Shown here one piece after another: positions 7,680 through 16,822 of a stretch of 64,000 nt of DNA; position 1 is the first letter of the stretch, and the number at the start of each line of letters is the position of its first letter. The position numbers and the translations under genes are program-made. The notes beneath the pieces were generated by a model that saw nothing but the letters and a program-made list of their open reading frames with translations, made no database searches and was not told where the DNA came from. Source of the DNA: an uncultured bacterium (GTDB lineage Bacteria; Krumholzibacteriota; Krumholzibacteriia; LZORAL124-64-63); assembly GCA_937910695.1 (NCBI GenBank), contig CALEMW010000207.1, positions 18,523 to 82,522 of the forward strand. The letters run 5' to 3'.

Positions 7680-8567
7680 TCAAACTGCAGCGCCGTCCAC
7701 CGCAGCGAGCACTTCGAGAAACTGCCGGGTAGGGCCGACGTCGTGAACTCTGATCACGGCCGCGCCGGCGGCGTGAGCGGCGGCCGCGGCCGCCAGGCTG
7801 CCGCCTAGCCTATCGGTCACTTCGGCTCCGGTCAGGCGACCGATGAAGGACTTCCGGGATGCGCCCAGCAACAGCCCGCGCCCTCCGGCGATCGTCTTCA
7901 AGCCGGCCAGGAGCGCTAGATTGTGTTCGAGGGTCTTGCCGAATCCGAGACCCGGATCGACGAGGACCCGATCACCGGCGATTCCGGCCGTTTCGGCGGC
8001 GGCCGCCCGCTCTTCGAGATAGACAGCCACCTCCGCCACCACGTCGCGGTATTGCGGCTCGTCCTGCATGGTGCGCGGCGTGCCGCGCATGTGCATCAGG
8101 ACCAGGCCGGCCCCGTACCGGGCGACGACGTCGAGGATCGACGGCTCGACCATCCCGGCGCTGATGTCGTTGATGCCGTCGGCGCCCAATTCGAGGGCCA
8201 GTCGAGCCGTCTCGGCACGAGTCGTATCGATGGTCAGGGGAACGTCGACGGCTGCGCGGACAGCCGCGAGGGCGGGCAACAAGCGGTCCTGTTCTGCGGC
8301 TTCGCTGACGCTTTCGGCCCCCGGGCGGGATGATTCGGCGCCCAGATCGAGGATCTCGGCGCCCGCTTCGACCATGGCGGCTGCAGCGTCGGCCGCCGCG
8401 TCGGTCGGAATGCGCGATTCCGCGTGAAAGCTGTCGGGGGTGAGGTTCATGACGCCCATCACCGCGGGGCGCCGGCTCCAGTCGATGGTCCGCTCGCGCA
8501 GGCGCCATACGGAGACGGCACCGCTTTGCGGTGCCGTCCTTTGATCAACACACGAGCGACGTGTCAC
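7680..8567 (-). CDS. folP: Dihydropteroate synthase
   Basis: 295 residues. It condenses p-aminobenzoate with dihydropterin pyrophosphate in folate synthesis and is the sulfonamide target. Signature segments are MGVMNLTPDSF near residue 37, GAEILDLGAESSRPGAE, PLTIDTTRAE, GADGINDISAG, the DPGLGFGKT loop and LLGASRKSFIGRL. The GTG start at 8567 overlaps the ftsH stop (GTGA), indicating coupling. The first 18 residues are longer than the minimum needed and encode a perfect 10-bp hairpin (8515-8537), so the start could be reinterpreted, though no better start codon with a ribosome binding site is evident. cdaA follows after about 95 bases. Confidence 0.95.
   Translation of the reverse strand: MTRRSCVDQRTAPQSGAVSVWRLRERTIDWSRRPAVMGVMNLTPDSFHAESRIPTDAAADAAAAMVEAGAEILDLGAESSRPGAESVSEAAEQDRLLPALAAVRAAVDVPLTIDTTRAETARLALELGADGINDISAGMVEPSILDVVARYGAGLVLMHMRGTPRTMQDEPQYRDVVAEVAVYLEERAAAAETAGIAGDRVLVDPGLGFGKTLEHNLALLAGLKTIAGGRGLLLGASRKSFIGRLTGAEVTDRLGGSLAAAAAAHAAGAAVIRVHDVGPTRQFLEVLAAVDGAAV
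8515..8537 (-). other. Perfect 10-bp hairpin with triloop just after ftsH
   Basis: ACGGCACCGC and GCGGTGCCGT flank a 3-base loop, 27 bases beyond the ftsH stop and inside the first codons of folP. It lacks a U-tract. It may attenuate or process the ftsH-folP transcript, but is equally compatible with chance in GC-rich coding sequence. Confidence 0.5.
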
Positions 8568-10588
8568 GCGCCGGGCTCCGGTTCGGGGTCGCCGATGGTC
8601 GGTCCGTCCGAGGGCACATCGTCCATTTCGACTTCGTCGGGTGCCGTCTGGTTCGGCTCGTCTTCATCGAGAGGCGGCAGATCAATGATGAAGTCCGGCA
8701 GGTCTTCTCCATCCATGATCATCCGTACCTCTTCACGTCCGATGGATTCCCGTTCGAGCAACGCGGCGGCCATGGTGTGGGCCTTATCGGCGTTCTCTTT
8801 GAGGATCTTACGGGCGCGGTCGAGCTGCTCGTCGATGATCCTGTGGATCTCGTCGTCGATCAGCTGGAGCGTGCGTTCGCTCACCGCCTTGCGGCGGCCG
8901 TAGTCGCGGCCCAGGAACACTTGCTCCTCACCCTCTTCGTAGGCGATGGGACCCACGGCATCGCTCATGCCCACGCGGGTGACCATCTCGCGGGCATTGC
9001 TCGTGACGCTGCGGATGTCGCCGTAGGCGCCGTTGCTGATGGTGCCGATGAACAGCTCCTCGGACACACGACCGCCCAGGGCCACACAGATCTCGTCGAG
9101 GTAACGTTCGCGACTCTTGGAGAACTCGTCGCGTTCGGGCAGCATCCACGTCACGCCCAGAGTACGGCCGCGGGGGATGATCGTGACCTTCTCGGTGTTG
9201 TGGGCGTTTTCGCAGAGTTCGGCGAGGATCGCGTGACCGGCCTCGTGATAGGCGGTCATGCGCTTCTCCTTGTCTGAAATCACACGGCTCCGGCGTTCCG
9301 GTCCGAGCATGATCTTTTCGCGGGCGTCCCACATGTCGTCCATGGAGACTTCCTTGTGGTCCTTGCGGGCTGCGAGCAGGGCGGCTTCGTTCACGAGGTT
9401 CGCCAGGTCGGCACCGGCCAGGCCCGGTGTGCCGGCGGCGATCTTGTGAGCCGACACGTCCTTGCCGTACTTGATCTTCCGCAGGTGGACCTTGAGGATC
9501 GCTTCGCGGCCAGGCAGGTCCGGCATGTCGACCACGATCTGGCGGTCGAAGCGGCCGGGGCGCATCAGGGCCGGGTCGAGCACATCGGGGCGGTTGGTTG
9601 CGGCGACGAGGATCACGCCCTCGTTGCTTTCGAAGCCGTCCATCTCCACCAGCAGCTGGTTGAGGGTCTGTTCGCGTTCGTCGTGGCCGCCGCCCAGGCC
9701 GGCGCCGCGATGACGTCCGACCGCATCGATCTCATCGATGAAGATGATGCAGGGTGCACTTTTCTTTCCCTGCTCGAACAGGTCGCGCACGCGCGAGGCG
9801 CCTACGCCGACGAACATCTCCACGAAGTCCGAACCGCTCATGCTGAAAAAGGGTACGCCAGCTTCTCCGGCCACGGCGCGGGCCAGCAGGGTCTTGCCGG
9901 TGCCCGGAGATCCGAGCAGCAGTGCGCCCTTGGGAATGCGGCCGCCGAGGATCTGGAATTTCTTGGGACTGCGCAGGAAGTCGATGATCTCCTGCAGCTC
10001 CAGCTTGGCTTCGTCGCAGCCCGCCACGTCCTTGAAGGAGACCGTGGGCTTGTCCATGTTGATGAGCTTGGCTTTGCTCTTGCCGAAGCTGAAGGCCTTG
10101 TTGCTGCCCCCCTGCATCTGGCGGATGAAGAAGAGCCAGAGTACGAGGATCAGGATGAACGGCAGGTAGTAGGTCACGATGACAGTCAGCCAGCTCGTCT
10201 TGGCCGTGTCGCCCTTGATCCAGGCTTCCGGGTTGGCTTGGTACACCCATTCCGCGAAGTTGGGATCCTCGGACAGCAGAACCAGCTGGAAGCGCTGCAC
10301 CACCGGGGCGTTGCCGTTGAGCAGCAAGATCTCGGCGGGTTCGACCAGCTCGCCCTCGATTTCGAGGTTGGTCTTGGTCAGCGAGCGGATGTTGCCCGCT
10401 TCGACCTGGATCTTGAAAGCCGGCCAGCTGATCTCATGGACGACCTCGTGGTCGATGGACATCATCTGGAAGGCCATGAAGACTAGGACCAGCAACAGCA
10501 GCCAGAACCCGGCAGTTCGTCCGGGTAGTCCGCCGCGTCGACCGGAGCCGCCGCTGTTCGGTCGGCGGGGTTTGTTCAAATTGGACAT
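8564..10588 (-). CDS. ftsH: ATP-dependent zinc metalloprotease FtsH
   Basis: 674 residues; membrane-anchored AAA+ protease that degrades membrane and unstable cytosolic proteins. TM1 is at residues 28-44, a periplasmic FtsH_ext domain lies at about 45-130 and TM2 at about 135-155. The AAA module has Walker A GSPGTGKT (the family normally has GPPGTGKT), Walker [14 protein letters not shown] and the [20 protein letters not shown]. The peptidase domain has the zinc motif HEAGH and the third-ligand Asp in [11 protein letters not shown]. The C-terminal tail is strongly acidic and proline-rich ([17 protein letters not shown]), as in many FtsH proteins. Its stop overlaps the folP start; tilS lies 72 bases upstream. 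Confidence 0.97.
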   Translation of the reverse strand: MSNLNKPRRPNSGGSGRRGGLPGRTAGFWLLLLVLVFMAFQMMSIDHEVVHEISWPAFKIQVEAGNIRSLTKTNLEIEGELVEPAEILLLNGNAPVVQRFQLVLLSEDPNFAEWVYQANPEAWIKGDTAKTSWLTVIVTYYLPFILILVLWLFFIRQMQGGSNKAFSFGKSKAKLINMDKPTVSFKDVAGCDEAKLELQEIIDFLRSPKKFQILGGRIPKGALLLGSPGTGKTLLARAVAGEAGVPFFSMSGSDFVEMFVGVGASRVRDLFEQGKKSAPCIIFIDEIDAVGRHRGAGLGGGHDEREQTLNQLLVEMDGFESNEGVILVAATNRPDVLDPALMRPGRFDRQIVVDMPDLPGREAILKVHLRKIKYGKDVSAHKIAAGTPGLAGADLANLVNEAALLAARKDHKEVSMDDMWDAREKIMLGPERRSRVISDKEKRMTAYHEAGHAILAELCENAHNTEKVTIIPRGRTLGVTWMLPERDEFSKSRERYLDEICVALGGRVSEELFIGTISNGAYGDIRSVTSNAREMVTRVGMSDAVGPIAYEEGEEQVFLGRDYGRRKAVSERTLQLIDDEIHRIIDEQLDRARKILKENADKAHTMAAALLERESIGREEVRMIMDGEDLPDFIIDLPPLDEDEPNQTAPDEVEMDDVPSDGPTIGDPEPEPGA

Positions 10589-10660
10589 GGATCCCCTTGT
10601 CGGTGGCCAGTGCGGGTGATCGTCACCACGCTCGAGAGCGCAAAGAACATGGACGGGGCA

Positions 10661-12061
10661 TCAGACCTCGCCCGAAGGCTCTTCGCCAGGATGAACATCC
10701 ACGTGCAGTGTAATTCCCAGAGTCGTGCACGGCAACAACCGGGTCCGCTCGTCTCGACATAATCCTACGAGCCAGAAAGGGCCCTCGTCGTCGGCGACGA
10801 CGGGTACTCCGGCCCGGCAGGTGATCGGGACGCGGTGCTCGAGCAGAATATCGCTGATTTTCTTGTGCCCCGTCATACCCAGGGGCTGCAGGCGATCTCC
10901 CTCGCGCCAGGGGCGGATCCGGAGTTCGCCATGCAGGGATCCATGGGGGCAGGTGAGTTCCCAGTACGCCGCCGAAGGGTTCAATCCCTTCTCAGGCAAG
11001 GGGTTTTCCAGTTCTGTGGCAGATGCGTCCCGGCATTCGAGGCGCCACGGGGATGCCGGCGGCGGATCGGAAACGTGCCCGAAGCGCAGCGTTTCGAATT
11101 CCAGCACGACGGACCAGCCTTCGGAAAGCTCCATCATTGCTCCGGACCGGGCGGTCCGAATCCAGTTCAACAGGTCGTCGAGGCGGTTGCCGCGCAGGGG
11201 GCTGGTTTCCTCGGTAGATTTCCTGCAGATGCGGCGGACGAGCCTCGCACCCAAGGTCTTCGGCTTGGCCTGCAGCCCGGCGAGGGGTAGGCAACGCAGC
11301 GGTAGGCCATCCTGACGCCAGGAAGCGAGCAGTTCATCGGCCTGGCGATCGAGCTCGCGGGCGTCGTCGTCGACGAGGTCCGAAAAACGCATCACCTGGT
11401 CGTCGGCGGTTTGTCCGAACAAGGCGTGGACGACGGGCAGGAACTCCCGGCGCATCCTGGCCCGGAGATTGTCTCCTGATGTGTTGGTGGCGTCGTCACG
11501 CCACTGCTGGCCTCGGTCGGTGAGCCATGACGTCAGTTCGTCCCGACCACAGCTGAGCAGAGGGTGGATGAAAGCTCCCGACCGGGGTCGGATTCCCCGC
11601 AGGCCGTCGGGACCGGTGCCTCGGAACAGGCGCATGAGTACGGTTTCGATCTGATCATTGCGATGGTGGCCCGTGGCACAGACGGCCAGACGGGTGTCGG
11701 CGGCGAGGGTGGTCAGCAGGAAGCTGCGGCGGATTCTGCGCAGGTCTTCTTCGGAGTGAGCGTCGGTCCCGGCGGGGGGATGGCCTACGGCAAGATCGAT
11801 CTCCAATTCGGCACAGAGATCCCGGCAAAAGGCTTCGTCACAGGTGGATTCAGCGCCGCGCAGAGCATGGTTGAAATGAGCGGCAGCCAAGGGGACGTCG
11901 TGGATGTCTGCCCAGATACGGGCCAGCAGAAGCAGGGCGACGGAATCGGCGCCACCGGACAGGGCGACCAACAGCCCCGGACGGTCTCCGCAGTGCGATA
12001 CGGGAACCAGCCGGTCCAGTTCGCGGCAGACGCGATCACGGACTTTGTTGGCTGTGGTCAC
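10661..12061 (-). CDS. tilS: tRNA(Ile)-lysidine synthetase
   Basis: 466 residues. It converts C34 of the CAU-anticodon tRNA-Ile2 to lysidine so that it reads AUA. The N-terminal PP-loop ATPase domain has SGGADS near residue 35, AAHFNHALRGAES, GHHRNDQIETVLMRLFRGTG and later the LRARMRREFLP segment. The C-terminal TilS domain (DRLQPLGMTGHKKISDILLE, then VPVVADDEGPFWLVGL) is present, so the protein is full length. It heads the tilS-ftsH-folP-cdaA cluster and lies directly downstream of a tRNA with a CAT anticodon on the same strand. Confidence 0.95.
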   Translation of the reverse strand: MTTANKVRDRVCRELDRLVPVSHCGDRPGLLVALSGGADSVALLLLARIWADIHDVPLAAAHFNHALRGAESTCDEAFCRDLCAELEIDLAVGHPPAGTDAHSEEDLRRIRRSFLLTTLAADTRLAVCATGHHRNDQIETVLMRLFRGTGPDGLRGIRPRSGAFIHPLLSCGRDELTSWLTDRGQQWRDDATNTSGDNLRARMRREFLPVVHALFGQTADDQVMRFSDLVDDDARELDRQADELLASWRQDGLPLRCLPLAGLQAKPKTLGARLVRRICRKSTEETSPLRGNRLDDLLNWIRTARSGAMMELSEGWSVVLEFETLRFGHVSDPPPASPWRLECRDASATELENPLPEKGLNPSAAYWELTCPHGSLHGELRIRPWREGDRLQPLGMTGHKKISDILLEHRVPITCRAGVPVVADDEGPFWLVGLCRDERTRLLPCTTLGITLHVDVHPGEEPSGEV

Positions 12062-12093
12062 GGATGGTCGCCTGGATCGAGGGCAAAAAAAGA

Positions 12094-12170
12094 TGGTAGC
12101 GGCTCAGGGACTCGAACCCCGGACACTCGGATTATGATTCCGATGCTCTAACCAGCTGAGCTAAGCCGCC
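12094..12170 (-). tRNA. tRNA with CAT anticodon, probably elongator tRNA-Met
   Basis: 77 bases including an encoded CCA. The acceptor is GGCGGCT/AGCCGCT with a G1-U72 pair, the D stem GCTC/GAGC, the anticodon stem TCGGA/TCCGA around loop ATCATAA (anticodon CAT), and the T stem CGGGG/CCCTG. G1-U72 and the overall sequence resemble bacterial elongator tRNA-Met. tRNA-Ile2 also has a CAT anticodon in the gene, and the neighbour is tilS, so the Ile2 assignment cannot be fully excluded. An initiator tRNA is unlikely because its C1-A72 mismatch is absent. Confidence 0.92.
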
Positions 12171-12337
12171 ACCATGTATTCGCGATGTGAGGCCCGGTTT
12201 CCCGGACAGCCCAGAATCTAGGCGAGGAGTCGCCGCTTGTCAAGGCGGTGGTGGGTGGGTATCGTCGGGTTCTGAGCCTCGGCCGCACTAGGAGCAGCCG
12301 GAGGTATTGGCAGGTCCAGGATCAAGGGAGCTGACCC

Positions 12338-13033
12338 ATGAACGAATCGGTTTTCGCAAGGTTCATCACGATCGTTACTGATCCTGTTAGGACCATGAAC
12401 GCGGTGCGGGAACACCCGCGCTGGGCGGCTGCCGCCTTGGCAACTGTTCTGCTCGTCGCCGTCTATTCCGGTGTCACGATGCACATCACCGGCCCGGAGC
12501 AGGTGGACATGATGCAGGACACCCGTATCGGCGAGATGATGGGACCGGAGCAACTCGACAACATGTACGCCAAGTACGACGACATCTCGGTCAAGGACCG
12601 GGTCATGGCCGGACTCTCCGGAGGTATCGGCACCCTGATCGCCGTGTTCATCGTCGCTCTTGTGTATATGCTCTTCGGCAAGTTGGCCGGCGGTGCCGGC
12701 ACGTTCCGGCAGATACTGGGCGTGGTCGCCTGGGCCCATTATGTAGGCATGGGGCTGAACTCCATCGTCAAACTGCCCATCGTCCTGGCCAAGGGAACGT
12801 CTCTGGACGTCTCGCTGGGGCCCGCGATCCTGGTGGTCGAACGCGGCGTCACCGATCCGATCTACCAGCTGCTGTCGATGTTCGATCTGTTCACAGTCTG
12901 GACGGTGATCCTCATCGTTCTCGGCTTCGAGAGCGTGCACGGGTTCGCGCGCAACAAGGCTGTCACCGTGGTCGTAGGCGCCTGGTTGCTGATGAGTTTC
13001 ACGATGTTCGGAGTTTCACGGCTGTTCATCTGA
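12338..13033 (+). CDS. Yip1-like multi-span membrane protein
   Basis: 231 residues. A short amphipathic N-terminus (FARFITIVTDPVRTMNAVRE) is followed by about five hydrophobic segments: residues 30-47, 88-110, 125-142, 165-190 and 205-228. The pattern (DPVRTMNAVREHPRW, then GGAGTFRQILGVVAWAHY) fits the bacterial YIP1 family. Proteins of this family often sit upstream of HlyD/ABC efflux genes, as here: the adaptor gene begins 28 bases after the stop. The function is unknown; a membrane-assembly or accessory role is inference. Confidence 0.75.
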   Translation: MNESVFARFITIVTDPVRTMNAVREHPRWAAAALATVLLVAVYSGVTMHITGPEQVDMMQDTRIGEMMGPEQLDNMYAKYDDISVKDRVMAGLSGGIGTLIAVFIVALVYMLFGKLAGGAGTFRQILGVVAWAHYVGMGLNSIVKLPIVLAKGTSLDVSLGPAILVVERGVTDPIYQLLSMFDLFTVWTVILIVLGFESVHGFARNKAVTVVVGAWLLMSFTMFGVSRLFI

Positions 13034-13061
13034 TCGCAGGTAGGTCTCTGGGAGGACTAGC

Positions 13062-14315
13062 ATGAAGAAGTGGTGGATCCTGGGCATCGTCGCGGTCGTC
13101 GTCACGCTCGTGGTCGTGAACATGGTCAAGAGCGGCGGTAAGGCCGTCGAAGTCGAGAAGGCCCAGGTCGTGCGCAAAGACCTCACCGAAGCCATCTCCG
13201 CTTCGGGCACCCTCACGCCCAAGAGCAAGGTGGACGTGAGCGCCAACGCCATGGGCCGCATCACCGGCCTGTTCGTGGCCGAGGGCGATACGGTGCACGA
13301 AGGCGACGTGCTGCTCGAGATCGACCCCACCGAGTACGCGTCGGCCGTACACTCGTACGAGGCCGCCGTGCAGACCATGGAGGCGGACCTGAGGCTGTCC
13401 GAAGCCAATGCCGACAAGGCCGGCATGGACTACGAGCGGGCGGAATCTCTTCATGACAGCGGCCTGTCCTCGGACGAGCAGCTGCAGGCGGCCAACACCG
13501 CCCTGAGCGTCAACGAAGCGGGCGTCGCGGCCTCCCATGCCCGATTGCGGCAGGCCCGGGCCAACCTCGACAAAGCGAAGCACGACCTCTCCAAGGTCAC
13601 GATCACCGCGCCGATGACGGGCGTCGTCACCCGCCTCAACGTTGAGGCGGGGGAAAACGCGGTCATGGGCACTCTGAACGTGGCCGGCACAGTGCTGCTG
13701 CAGATCGCCGACCTTTCGACCATGGAGGCCGAGGTCGACGTCGACGAGACGGAGGTCGTGCGCGTGGCCCTGGGGCAGCATGTGGACGTATCGGTGGACG
13801 CCTTTCCCGACACTACCTTCGCGGGAATCGTCACCGAGATCGGCAACAGTCCCATCTACACGAGCACGGGCCAGAACCGACAGGCCGTCGACTTCAAGGT
13901 GACGATCACTCTGGTCGACCGTGTCGTGGGCGTGCGCCCAGGCCTTTCGGCGAAAGCCGACATCCGCGTCGCCTCGTCGACCGATGCGCTGACCGTACCC
14001 ATCGGCTGCGTGACCATCCGGGAGTGGCCTCACCGCGAACGCACGAAGAACCGGCGTCCGCGACGCAACCGCACGGCCGATGACGACTCCACGGGCGTCG
14101 AGCGCGAGGACAAGGAAGGCGTGTTCGTGATCGAGGAGGGCGTCGTCCGCTTCGCGCCCGTAACGCTGGGCATCACCGGCGAGGACGATTTCGAAATCGT
14201 TACGGGCGTCGAGGAAGGGTGGACCATCGTCACCGGACCGTTCCGTTCTTTGCGCGATCTTCAGCACGGCGATGAGGTCGCCGTCTCCGACGACGGGCAG
14301 GAGAAGGAAGAGTGA
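13062..14315 (+). CDS. Periplasmic adaptor of MacA/HlyD type
   Basis: 417 residues with an N-terminal membrane anchor (WWILGIVAVVVTLVVVNMV). The biotinyl-lipoyl half motifs are at ITGLFVAEGDTVHEGDVLLE and ITAPMTGVVTRLNVEAGENA, separated by a helical hairpin (residues about 100-185). A beta-barrel domain follows (VDETEVVRVALGQHV) and then a membrane-proximal domain. A charged insertion at about 325-355 (HRERTKNRRPRRNRTADDDS) is unusual for the family. Such adaptors bridge an inner-membrane MacB-type transporter to an outer-membrane channel. The stop overlaps the start of the first permease gene. Confidence 0.9.
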   Translation: MKKWWILGIVAVVVTLVVVNMVKSGGKAVEVEKAQVVRKDLTEAISASGTLTPKSKVDVSANAMGRITGLFVAEGDTVHEGDVLLEIDPTEYASAVHSYEAAVQTMEADLRLSEANADKAGMDYERAESLHDSGLSSDEQLQAANTALSVNEAGVAASHARLRQARANLDKAKHDLSKVTITAPMTGVVTRLNVEAGENAVMGTLNVAGTVLLQIADLSTMEAEVDVDETEVVRVALGQHVDVSVDAFPDTTFAGIVTEIGNSPIYTSTGQNRQAVDFKVTITLVDRVVGVRPGLSAKADIRVASSTDALTVPIGCVTIREWPHRERTKNRRPRRNRTADDDSTGVEREDKEGVFVIEEGVVRFAPVTLGITGEDDFEIVTGVEEGWTIVTGPFRSLRDLQHGDEVAVSDDGQEKEE

Positions 14316-15541
14316 ATCTGCTCGCGGGTGTCCGCATCGCACTGTCCAGCCTCCGCACGCATAAGCTGAGGACCTTCCTCACGCTGCTGGGCAACATCGT
14401 GGGTACGATGAGCGTGATCGCGGTCGTGTCGCTGATCAACGGCGTCGACATCTACGCCCGCCAGAAGGTGTTGGACGAGGGCACCAACGTGTTCACGCTG
14501 TCCAATGTGAACATGTTCGAGATTCTCACCGACATGGACGCCTTCCTCGAATCCCTCTCCAACCCCGACCTGACCCTCGACGACCGCGAATGGCTGGCCG
14601 AGAGGCTGAGCACCGCCGACGTCGTGGGTGCCGAGGTGGAACGCAACGGTGATCTGAGGGCCGGCGGGAGGGAATCGCGCGGCGTGACGGTGCGCGGCAA
14701 GACAGACGACTACCCCCTGCTTGAAGACGTGCCTCTGCAGGCGGGCCGGCATCTCACGTATCACGACGTGCAGTCGTCCGGTTCGGTGGTGGTGCTGGGC
14801 TGGGAAGTGGCGCGGGACCTGTTTGCCGAAGGCGAAGACCCTGTCGGTCAGACCATCAAGTTGGGGCGGCGGCATCTGCGCGTGGTGGGTGTGGTCGAGG
14901 ACCGCGGCACGGTGCTGGGCAACAGCCGCAACCGCTTCGTCGTGATCCCGATCACGACCCACCTCAAGGCTTTCGGCTCGCGTACGTCCGTGGACATCAA
15001 GATCGCCGCCAGCGACGTCACCGTCATGGAGGAGGCCCGCGAAGAGGCGCGGTACTTCATGCGGCTGCGTCACAAGCTCCGTCCCAGCGAAAAGGACGAC
15101 TTCGGCATCGTCACCCGCGACGAGCTGCTGTCGATGTGGTCGGGCATCTCCAAGTCCATCTATGCGGCCCTGACGCCGCTGGTGGGCATCAGCCTGCTGG
15201 TCGGCGGCATCGTCTTGATGAACATCATGCTGGTGGCCGTCACCGAGCGCACGCGCGAGGTGGGCATCCGCAAGGCGGTGGGCGCGCGGCGCATGGCGAT
15301 CCTCTGGCAGTTCCTGGTCGAGTCGATCACCCTGTCGCTGGTGGGCGGCGTGCTGGGTGTGCTCATCGGCCTCTCGCTGGCCCTGCTGATCGCGGCGGTG
15401 TCGCCGCTGCCCTTCGCCTTCGCGGCCTGGGCGCCGATCCTGGGACTCGCGGTGACCTTCGTCATCGGCCTGGTCTTCGGCACTTATCCGGCCTGGAAGG
15501 CCGCCGGCCTCGATCCCGTGGAGGCCTTGCGTCATGAATGA
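14312..15541 (+). CDS. MacB/FtsX-type ABC transporter permease 1
   Basis: 409 residues from GTG 14312, overlapping the adaptor gene by 4 bases. TM1 is at residues 22-42 (LRTFLTLLGNIVGTMSVIAV), followed by a large periplasmic MacB core domain (about 45-280) and a C-terminal FtsX domain with three TMs: LVGISLLVGGIVLMNIMLVA, VTERTREVGIRKAVGARR coupling helix, then two more. It ends in DPVEALRHE, typical of the family. It has no nucleotide-binding domain of its own and must borrow an ATPase from elsewhere. Confidence 0.92.
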   Translation: MNLLAGVRIALSSLRTHKLRTFLTLLGNIVGTMSVIAVVSLINGVDIYARQKVLDEGTNVFTLSNVNMFEILTDMDAFLESLSNPDLTLDDREWLAERLSTADVVGAEVERNGDLRAGGRESRGVTVRGKTDDYPLLEDVPLQAGRHLTYHDVQSSGSVVVLGWEVARDLFAEGEDPVGQTIKLGRRHLRVVGVVEDRGTVLGNSRNRFVVIPITTHLKAFGSRTSVDIKIAASDVTVMEEAREEARYFMRLRHKLRPSEKDDFGIVTRDELLSMWSGISKSIYAALTPLVGISLLVGGIVLMNIMLVAVTERTREVGIRKAVGARRMAILWQFLVESITLSLVGGVLGVLIGLSLALLIAAVSPLPFAFAAWAPILGLAVTFVIGLVFGTYPAWKAAGLDPVEALRHE

Positions 15542-16769
15542 CCGCATGCACATGATCGAAGGCGTGCGGATGGGGTTCGCCATCATCCGCGGCAACAAGA
15601 TGCGCAGCGGCCTGCTGATTCTGGGCGTGGCCATCGGCGTGGCCACGCTGCTGGCCATGTACACCATCGTCAGCGGGCTGAGCGGCAAGATCCGCAGCGA
15701 CATCGTCTCGTCGGCGCAGCCCTACCTGTACATCGCCCGTTACACGGGCCTCGGCGGTGAAGACATGGAAGCCGTCATGCGCCGCCCCCAGATCATGCCC
15801 GAGTGCATCGGCGCCATGGCGCGGATCCAGGGCGTCGAGGGCATCGACTACATGATCAGCGGCGGCGGCGGCACCATTCTGCACTACGGTGAACACCGCA
15901 CGAACATCGTGCAGATCTTCGGAGCCTCGGACCAGTTCGCCACACTCTATTCCTTCGCGCTGGGCGAGGGTCGCAACTTCACGGCCGCCGAGGTGGCCGG
16001 ACGCCGCAAGGTCTGCGTGCTGGGCGACGGCCCTCGTCAAACGCTCTTCCCCAAGATGGATCCGGTCGGACAATCCCTGAGGCTCTACGGCGAGGAGTAT
16101 CTCATCGTGGGGGCGATGGAGACCCGCCGTCACGTCCTGGGGCAGATGGGCGACAACTTCGTGGCGGTGCCGTGGACGTCGTTCGAAAAGGACTTCATCA
16201 ACCGCGGCGAGGCCGACCGCACCCTGGCGGTCACCGTCGGCGAAGGCTGGGAACTCGACGACGTGCGCGAGGACGTGATCGGCGAACTGCGCAAGGTGCG
16301 CGGGCTGCGCCCCGGCGAAGCGAACGACTTCGAGGTGATCGCCTCGGAGACCTACGGCGAACTTGTCGACCAGCTGACCCAGGGCATCGCCCTGGTGCTC
16401 GTGGTGCTCTCGTCCATCGGGTTGATGGTCGGCGGCATCGGCGTGATGAACATCATGCTCATCTCTGTAACCGAACGCACCCGTGAGATCGGCGTTCGCA
16501 TGGCCGTGGGGGCCCGCCGCGCCGACGTACTGCGCCAGGTCCTGGTCGAGGCGGCGACACTGACGAGCATCGGCGGCGTCGTCGGTACGGGTCTGGGATA
16601 TCTGGCGGCCTGGGGCGGCACGCGCATGCTCCACTTCCCGTTCCGCTTCGACCCGCTGGTCGCTCTTGTCGCCGTGCTGTTCTCGGCGTCCATCGGGATC
16701 TTCTTCGGGATCTATCCCGCCAACCGGGCTGCGCGCATGGACCCGGTCGAAGCCCTCAGGCACGAATAG
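15534..16769 (+). CDS. MacB/FtsX-type ABC transporter permease 2
   Basis: 411 residues, starting 8 bases inside the first permease gene and paralogous to it. TM1 is at about residues 23-42 (SGLLILGVAIGVATLLAMYT), then a periplasmic core, then the FtsX domain with GIGVMNIMLISVTERTREIG and the family end DPVEALRHE. The two permeases presumably form a heterodimer. No ATPase gene follows: the next gene is on the opposite strand beyond a hairpin. Confidence 0.92.
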   Translation: MNDRMHMIEGVRMGFAIIRGNKMRSGLLILGVAIGVATLLAMYTIVSGLSGKIRSDIVSSAQPYLYIARYTGLGGEDMEAVMRRPQIMPECIGAMARIQGVEGIDYMISGGGGTILHYGEHRTNIVQIFGASDQFATLYSFALGEGRNFTAAEVAGRRKVCVLGDGPRQTLFPKMDPVGQSLRLYGEEYLIVGAMETRRHVLGQMGDNFVAVPWTSFEKDFINRGEADRTLAVTVGEGWELDDVREDVIGELRKVRGLRPGEANDFEVIASETYGELVDQLTQGIALVLVVLSSIGLMVGGIGVMNIMLISVTERTREIGVRMAVGARRADVLRQVLVEAATLTSIGGVVGTGLGYLAAWGGTRMLHFPFRFDPLVALVAVLFSASIGIFFGIYPANRAARMDPVEALRHE

Positions 16770-16773
16770 CAGA

Positions 16774-16803
16774 CGGCCACCGCCGAGTGTTCGGCGACGG
16801 CCG
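16774..16803 (+). terminator. Hairpin between convergent permease and response regulator genes
   Basis: CGGCC-AC-CGCCGA and TCGGCG-AC-GGCCG pair around GTGT with a two-base internal mismatch. A second small stem (GAATC/GATTC) follows immediately at about 16806. Located between two convergent genes, it may act in both directions; the U-tract is weak. Confidence 0.5.
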
Positions 16804-16822
16804 CGGAATCGTCCGGATTCTT

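Noticed and set aside
12094..12170. Initiator tRNA-fMet
   Set aside because: It has a G1-U72 pair and not the unpaired C1-A72 typical of bacterial initiators.
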